DNA of 50,963 nt. It comes from Miltoncostaeales bacterium. GTDB taxonomy: Bacteria; Actinomycetota; Thermoleophilia; Miltoncostaeales; Miltoncostaeaceae. The DNA lies in contig JAURGT010000011.1 of NCBI GenBank assembly GCA_030833665.1, positions 1 through 50,963 of the forward strand, given 5' to 3'. A model generated the notes under the pieces. It did no database searches. It was not told where the DNA came from and was given only the letters and a program-made list of their open reading frames with translations. The translations under genes and the position numbers were made by a program. Each line of letters begins with the position of its first letter. Positions within the stretch are counted from its first letter, which is position 1. Below, one piece after another: positions 46,592 through 50,963 of this stretch.

Positions 46592-48102
46592 GCGCCGGGC
46601 GCGCCCTCGTTGAGGTAGTCGAGGATCGCCCCGTCGGTCATCTGCTCCACTGGGGCGTGGTCGTCGGTGAACACCTCGCCGCCTGCGGGCACCTCGGTGA
46701 GAAGGGGGGAGAGGATGCGGGCGGCCTGAGCGGTGTCACCCTGCGCGGTGGCGAGGCGCGCCCGGGCGTCGGCGGCGTCCGCGGCGTTCATGAAGCCCAG
46801 CACCACGCTGTTGAACTCCCCGTACCGGGCGGTGAGCACGGCGGGGAACACGCTGCGCATGGTGGCGGCGATGCGGTCCACCACCTCGGTCTGGTCGGGC
46901 GGCGTGCCCACGTTGATCGCCACCACGCCGTTGGGGGTGAGCCGAGCGCCCACCTCCTCGAAGAACTCCACCGTCGAGAGGTGGAACGGGATGTACGGCT
47001 GGCGGTAGGCGTCGACGATGATGGCGTCGAACGGGCCGCGGTCGCCGGCCAGCCAGAAGCGGGCGTCGGCCTCATGGGTCGTGAGGTTCGGGCCCGCCAT
47101 GTCGAGGTAGCGGCTGCCCGCCTCGGTGACCACCGGGTCGATCTCCACGCCGTCCACGCGCACGCCGGGCCAGGTGAGGCGGAATGACCGCGCCGTGGTG
47201 CCCCCGGCGTTGCCGAGGATGGCGATGCGGGCATTCGGGTTGTTCGTGAGCAGCGGCAGGGTGAGGAACGCGTCCCAGTACCCGCCGGTCAGCGCCCCGC
47301 CACCCGCGGGCACCACCGAGTGCAGTGCCCAGCCCTCGTTGAGCCGCAGGATGCGCTCGCCGTCGGGCGCCTGGGTGACCTGCACGTACTGGTACGGCGA
47401 CTCGGCCTCGAAGAGGATCGTCTCGCCGGGCTCCTCCTTGATGGTGCCGAGCGGCAGGGCCATCATCGCGAGCAGCACCACGGGCGCGGCGATGGCCTTG
47501 GCCCCCAGCAGCGGAACGGCCGCCAGCGCCAGCACGCCCGCGATGAGGAAGAGGGTGGCGCGGGTGCCGATGGCCGGGACGAGCACGAGCACCGGCAGGA
47601 ACGTGCCGAGGATGCTCCCCACCGTGGAGATTGCGTACAGCCGCCCGGCCACCGACCCCGCCGTCTCGACATCCTTCACCGACAGCCGGATTGCCCACGG
47701 CGACACCGTGCCGAGCAGCGTGATGGGGATGAGGAACATCAGCATCGTCCCGACGAACGACGCCACGAAGGCCCCGGCAGACAGATCGGCAAAGGCCCCC
47801 TGCGCCGCGCGGAAGATGGGGGTGAGCGCCAGCGGCAGGATCGCCACCGTGACGGCGGCCACGATCACCACCCCGCCGAGCACCCGCGGGTTCGGGTAGC
47901 GGTCGGCGGCCTTGCCGCCCAGCCAGTAGCCCAGTGAGAGGTAGATGAGCGTGAGCCCGATCACGTTGGCCCACACCAGGTTGCTCGCGCCGAACCACGG
48001 GGCGAGCAGGCGCGCCCCCGTCAGCTCGGCCGCCAGCGTGGCGGCCCCGGCGACGAACACCAGGATCGGGAGGGAGAAGCGCAGCGGCACGGGGGCGAGC
48101 AT
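46588..48102 (-). CDS. Membrane-fused spermidine-synthase-like protein
   Basis: 504 residues. The N-terminal ~215 residues hold about seven membrane helices (LPILVFVAGAATLAAELTGA, WANVIGLTLIYLSLGYWLG, LYAISTVGSILGTFLPVLVL), a pattern of the 'fused MFS/spermidine synthase' family; the C-terminal ~250 residues are a methyltransferase-like SpeE fold (RIAILGNAGGTTARSFRLTW, VDGVEIDPVVTEAGSRYLDM, DAIIVDAYRQPYIPFHLSTV). The SpeE aspartate motif for decarboxylated SAM is partly altered, so polyamine synthesis is not certain. Substrate and direction of any transport are unknown. Confidence 0.75.
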   Translation of the reverse strand: MLAPVPLRFSLPILVFVAGAATLAAELTGARLLAPWFGASNLVWANVIGLTLIYLSLGYWLGGKAADRYPNPRVLGGVVIVAAVTVAILPLALTPIFRAAQGAFADLSAGAFVASFVGTMLMFLIPITLLGTVSPWAIRLSVKDVETAGSVAGRLYAISTVGSILGTFLPVLVLVPAIGTRATLFLIAGVLALAAVPLLGAKAIAAPVVLLAMMALPLGTIKEEPGETILFEAESPYQYVQVTQAPDGERILRLNEGWALHSVVPAGGGALTGGYWDAFLTLPLLTNNPNARIAILGNAGGTTARSFRLTWPGVRVDGVEIDPVVTEAGSRYLDMAGPNLTTHEADARFWLAGDRGPFDAIIVDAYRQPYIPFHLSTVEFFEEVGARLTPNGVVAINVGTPPDQTEVVDRIAATMRSVFPAVLTARYGEFNSVVLGFMNAADAADARARLATAQGDTAQAARILSPLLTEVPAGGEVFTDDHAPVEQMTDGAILDYLNEGAPGA

Positions 48103-48120
48103 ATGCCAGAGTCACGCACC

Positions 48121-48192
48121 ATGCGGGCCAACCTCATGCTCCCCCTCACCCTCACCCTGACCACCGGCGTCCACGCCGCCTCCCGCGCATGA
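48121..48192 (+). CDS. Possible 23-residue leader peptide
   Basis: ATG 48121 reads 23 codons (MRANLMLPLTLTLTTGVHAA and three more) to a TGA that overlaps the ATG of the next gene as ATGA. The product is hydrophobic with a basic second residue, like an exported leader. Its CTC-ACC repeats could also be chance. It starts 18 bases after the divergent gene's start codon, so its promoter would have to overlap that gene. Confidence 0.25.
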   Translation: MRANLMLPLTLTLTTGVHAASRA

Positions 48193-48764
48193 GGCGACTG
48201 CTCTGGCCGGTGGCCGGCGTGCTGCTGGGACTCCTGCTCATCGCCGGCGGCGTGGCCTGGCTGGTGAACCGCGACCGCGCGGCCGATGCGCTCTCGGGCC
48301 CGGAGGCCCGCTGGGCGCTGTTCTTCCCCACGGGGCAGTTCGCGGGGTGCGCGCGCTACGGCATCCAGCGCTACTGCTCATCCACCCCTACCGGCAACAT
48401 CAACGACGGGGGCAGGGTGGTGGCGCGCGGCGTGCTGCTGCGGGCCGACGGCACCGACTTTCGGTGGACGGTGAGCCCGGACCAGGTGGAGGCCGCCAAT
48501 AGGGCCAGCCAGGCGAGGTACATCGCCTGCGCGTCATCGGGCCGCAGCGACTGTCCCGACCCGGTGTTCCGCACGCCGTCATGGAACAGCGGCATGCGCG
48601 TGCGCTGGGCGCCGAGCGCCGATGGGGCATACCCGCCGGGCGCCGAGCCCGGCGGCTCCGACAGCCGCACCATCGCGATCTTCCTGCTGGTCGCCGGCGC
48701 ACTGGCGACCGTGGGGTCGGGCGTGTGGCTTCGCAGCGCGATGCGCCGCCACGGGGGCGCATGA
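48189..48764 (+). CDS. Membrane-anchored protein with a central exported domain
   Basis: 191 residues: an N-terminal helix (LLWPVAGVLLGLLLIAGGVAWLV), a central extracytoplasmic part (~30-155) with four cysteines (QFAGCARYGIQRYCSST, RYIACASSGRSDCPD), and a C-terminal helix (TIAIFLLVAGALATVGSGVW) with a basic end. I do not recognise the family. Disulfides in the central domain are plausible. It precedes the transaldolase gene by 49 bases, but the latter has its own promoter. Confidence 0.6.
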   Translation: MRRLLWPVAGVLLGLLLIAGGVAWLVNRDRAADALSGPEARWALFFPTGQFAGCARYGIQRYCSSTPTGNINDGGRVVARGVLLRADGTDFRWTVSPDQVEAANRASQARYIACASSGRSDCPDPVFRTPSWNSGMRVRWAPSADGAYPPGAEPGGSDSRTIAIFLLVAGALATVGSGVWLRSAMRRHGGA

Positions 48765-48773
48765 CGCGGCTGG

Positions 48774-48779
48774 TAGCCT
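48774..48779 (+). promoter_or_regulatory. -10 element TAGCCT before the transaldolase
   Basis: TAGCCT is 34 bases before the GTG at 48814; here a GGAGG ribosome site (48803-48807) is present, so this unit has a normal leader. Confidence 0.45.
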
Positions 48780-48813
48780 CGCCCGAACGCGTTCACGCCT
48801 CCGGAGGCCCACC

Positions 48814-49470
48814 GTGAAGCTGTACATCGACACCGCGAACCTCGCCGACATCGAGGAGATCGCATCGTGGGGGGTGCTGAGCGGCGCCACCACCAACCCG
48901 ACCCTGCTCTCGCAGGTGGAGGGCGATGAGGACGACATCTACCGGCGCATCTGCGAGATCGTCGACGGCCCGGTATCGGCGGAGGTGGTGGCCGACGACG
49001 TGCCCACGATGATCTCCGAGGGCCAGCGCCTGGCGGCGATCGACCCGCGCATCGTGGTGAAGCTGCCCACCACGCGCGAGGGGCTGAGCGCCACCTCGGC
49101 GCTGGCGCGCGATGGCATCCGCGTGAACATGACCCTCTGCTTCACGGCCAACCAGGCGATCCTCGCCGCGTCGGCCGGGGCGTCGTTCGTGTCGCCGTTC
49201 GTGGGCCGCTACGACGACATCAACGAGGACGGCCTCGGCCACCTGCTCGAGATCGTCGAGGCCTTCGCGGCATCCGACTTCGACTGCGAGGTGCTGGCCG
49301 CGAGCATCCGCACCCCCGTGCACGTGATGGAGGCCGCCCGCATGGGGTCGGACATCGCCACCATTCCCCCGAAGGTGTTCCACCAGATGCTCCACCACCC
49401 GCTCACCGCGCAGGGCATCGACAAGTTCAACGAGGACCACGCCGCGCGGCTGTCGCGAAAGGACGCATGA
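48814..49470 (+). CDS. Transaldolase, short (TalC/MipB) type
   Basis: 218 residues, the short transaldolase / fructose-6-phosphate aldolase group. KLYIDTANLADIEEIASWGV at the start, GATTNPTLLSQVEGD, then IVVKLPTTREGLSATSALAR with the Schiff-base lysine K83, RVNMTLCFTANQAILAASAG, and ASFVSPFVGRYDDINEDG. It works in the pentose-phosphate pathway or cleaves fructose-6-phosphate. GTG start after GGAGG. It overlaps glpX by ATGA, so sugar-phosphate flux genes are coupled. Confidence 0.93.
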   Translation: MKLYIDTANLADIEEIASWGVLSGATTNPTLLSQVEGDEDDIYRRICEIVDGPVSAEVVADDVPTMISEGQRLAAIDPRIVVKLPTTREGLSATSALARDGIRVNMTLCFTANQAILAASAGASFVSPFVGRYDDINEDGLGHLLEIVEAFAASDFDCEVLAASIRTPVHVMEAARMGSDIATIPPKVFHQMLHHPLTAQGIDKFNEDHAARLSRKDA

Positions 49471-50477
49471 CCACCAACGACGTTCCCGCCCCTGTGCCCG
49501 TCGGGCTCGAGGGCCACGAGATCGTGCCGGCCACCGACTTCCTGCGCGTCACCGAGCAGGCCGCCCTGGCGTCGGCCCGCTGGGTGGGGCAGGGCGACCG
49601 CCACGCCGCCGACGGCGCGGCCGTCGATGCCATGCGCAAGGAGTTCAGCGCCATGCCCATCACGGGCGAGGTGATCATCGGCGAGGGCGAGAAGGACGAG
49701 GCCCCCGAGCTCTACGTGGGTGAGGTTCTCGGCACCGGCGGAATGCCGTGCGAGATCGCGGTCGACCCGCTGGAGGGCACCGACCTGGTGGCCCGCGGTG
49801 ACGCCGGGGCGATCGCCGTGTGCGTCATCGGCGCGCCGGGCGGGGTGATGGCCGCGCCCGACATGTACATGCAGAAGTTGTGCGTGGGGGCCAACGCCAA
49901 GGGTCGGGTGGACATCACCGCTCCCATCTCCGACACGCTCGACACCATCGCCCGCTGCTACGACCGGCGCATCCGCGACCTGTCGGTGGTCGTGCTCGAC
50001 CGACCGCGCCATGAGGAGCTCATCGAGGACATCCGCGCCCTCGGGGCGCGCATCAAGCTGATCCCCGACGGCGACATCACCGCGTCGATGTCGGCGGCGG
50101 TGCGCGGCACCGGCGACCACGTGTACATGGGAATCGGCGGCAGCACCGAGGGCGTCATCACCGCCGCGGCCCTCGAGTGCCTGGGCGGCGAGATCCAGGC
50201 CCGCATGTGGCCGAAGGACGACGCCCAGCGCGAGCGCCTCAGGCAATTCGGCCTCGAGGACACCAACCGTGTGCTCACCGCCCGCGACCTGGCTCCGCAG
50301 CCGATGTACGTGCTGGCCACGGGAGTGACCGATGGCCACCTGCTCAAGGGCGTGCGCTACTTCAGTGACGGCGCGAGAACGCATTCCATCCTCATGGACC
50401 TGCAGTCGCGTACCGTGCGCTTCGTGGACACCATCCACATGTTCAGCCGCACGCCGCTGAGGGAGATCAGGCTGTGA
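49467..50477 (+). CDS. glpX: Fructose-1,6-bisphosphatase class II
   Basis: 336 residues of the GlpX family. Seen: RWVGQGDRHAADGAAVDAMR, GEVIIGEGEKDEAPELYVGE, IAVDPLEGTDLVARGDAGAI with the metal and phosphate motif VDPLEGTD, then RIKLIPDGDITASMSAAVRG, YMGIGGSTEGVITAAALEC and a C-terminal FSRTPLREIRL. It removes the 1-phosphate of fructose bisphosphate in gluconeogenesis. Joined by overlaps to the transaldolase and to the next small gene. Confidence 0.95.
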   Translation: MTTNDVPAPVPVGLEGHEIVPATDFLRVTEQAALASARWVGQGDRHAADGAAVDAMRKEFSAMPITGEVIIGEGEKDEAPELYVGEVLGTGGMPCEIAVDPLEGTDLVARGDAGAIAVCVIGAPGGVMAAPDMYMQKLCVGANAKGRVDITAPISDTLDTIARCYDRRIRDLSVVVLDRPRHEELIEDIRALGARIKLIPDGDITASMSAAVRGTGDHVYMGIGGSTEGVITAAALECLGGEIQARMWPKDDAQRERLRQFGLEDTNRVLTARDLAPQPMYVLATGVTDGHLLKGVRYFSDGARTHSILMDLQSRTVRFVDTIHMFSRTPLREIRL

Positions 50478-50779
50478 GTGACGAGGAGTTCCCGTTCGGC
50501 TTCGCCTTCGGCGAGGGCGCATCGGAGGAGTTCAAGGAGCGCCTCAAGGAGATGATGCGCGCCCAGCGCGAGGCCATGGAGGAGATCCAGGCCGAGGGCG
50601 GCGGGCACATCCAGCCGGTGGACCGCTTCCAGGTGATCCAGCTGGCCGTGCAGATGGCCACCGCCGGCATGGGCGCCATCAAGCCCGTTGACACCGCCGA
50701 CGAGGCCGCGGATGCCATGGGCCTGCTGTTCGCCCGGGCGATGGCCGCGCTTCAGGGGAGCATCGGGCACCCCGAGTAG
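50474..50779 (+). CDS. Small acidic helical protein
   Basis: 101 residues from a GTG that overlaps the glpX stop. Rich in Glu, Met and Ala: EEFKERLKEMMRAQREAMEE, then HIQPVDRFQVIQLAVQMATA and DAMGLLFARAMAALQG. There is no membrane helix, cysteine or known motif. It looks like a soluble helical partner, but no function can be claimed. It ends the tal-glpX unit. Confidence 0.6.
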   Translation: MSDEEFPFGFAFGEGASEEFKERLKEMMRAQREAMEEIQAEGGGHIQPVDRFQVIQLAVQMATAGMGAIKPVDTADEAADAMGLLFARAMAALQGSIGHPE

Positions 50780-50963
50780 GGGCTGGGGCGTGACGGTGCC
50801 ATGACGCACCCGGCACGGTCCGGGCGCCACGGCTGCGCTCGCGCCCCGCACGATGGCCACATGGGGATGTGGCGCATTGACGCGCGGGCACGAGGGGCTG
50901 GCGAGCTTCGCGCTCGCCCGGCGTCACGTGTGGCGCGACGGGCCTACGTGGCCGACCGCATGC
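50780..50963. other. Right-end region without a confident gene
   Basis: 184 bases. Two plus-strand frames open from ATG 50853 and ATG 50861 run to the window edge; CACGAT (50849-50854) sits six bases before the latter, like the leaderless promoters elsewhere. Neither frame is long enough to judge. Confidence 0.3.

Noticed and set aside
48140-48165. CTCACC short tandem repeats as a regulatory repeat
   Set aside because: Only two to three imperfect units; too short to be meaningful.
1-50963. Mobile element, prophage or CRISPR
   Set aside because: No transposase, integrase, direct-repeat array or terminal inverted repeats were recognised anywhere in the window.

Overview
The window is high-GC (roughly 70 %) chromosomal DNA, almost wall-to-wall genes with many 4-base ATGA/GTGA overlaps. 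Frequent GTG starts, F420-type luciferase-like oxidoreductases, a GlpX-type fructose bisphosphatase, a short transaldolase and the order infC-rpmI-rplT-SPOUT methylase-pheST-argCJ-argBD all suggest Actinomycetota, perhaps Thermoleophilia or a related deep class; that placement is inference. I see no rRNA, tRNA, CRISPR array, insertion sequence or prophage.

Layout. 1-3.5 kb: end of a Cache sensor gene, a TauE/SafE permease split into two half-genes, a membrane protein, a degenerate EAL-like protein, then a gene-poor stretch with a striking cluster of perfect RNA-like helices (2901-3102), and a glutaredoxin. 3.6-9.9 kb: orphan solute-binding protein with a CMD-family protein, a DUF11 surface protein with a 500-base leader, an HExxH protein, an M23 peptidase and a lipoprotein. 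9.9-17.4 kb: two LLM oxidoreductases, RecX, and a 1099-residue fusion of branched-chain 2-oxoacid dehydrogenase E1alpha, E1beta, a lipoyl domain and a FabH-type ketoacyl synthase, followed by a DUF302 gene. 17.4-26.1 kb: phosphodiester-glycosidase-like protein, DUF1684, secreted proteins, a PIG-L deacetylase and SIS isomerase pair, small zinc ribbons, a CDF metal transporter with an extended tail, and a YgjP-type metallopeptidase.

26.1-39.9 kb is the translation and arginine block: infC, rpmI, rplT, SPOUT methylase, pheS, pheT, argC, argJ, then a PstS-like / DUF4239 / LivK-like lipoprotein operon and an opposite-strand secreted gene set inside the arg cluster, then argB and argD. 39.9-40.1 kb holds a mini-ORF behind an almost complete anti-Shine-Dalgarno complement. 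40.1-46.2 kb: type-5 uracil-DNA glycosylase and alpha/beta hydrolase (minus), and lysA-hom-thrC-thrB (plus). 46.2-50.8 kb: small proteins, a membrane-bound spermidine-synthase-like protein, transaldolase, glpX and a small acidic protein.

Promoters are readable in many places: a TAnnnT hexamer sits 6-10 bases before the start codon of about a dozen genes, which implies leaderless transcripts. Most interesting are the E1alpha-E1beta-lipoyl-FabH fusion (possible direct priming of branched-chain fatty acids), the structured RNA locus at 2901-3102, the extended-SD mini-ORF at 39.9 kb and the operon inserted in the arg cluster.
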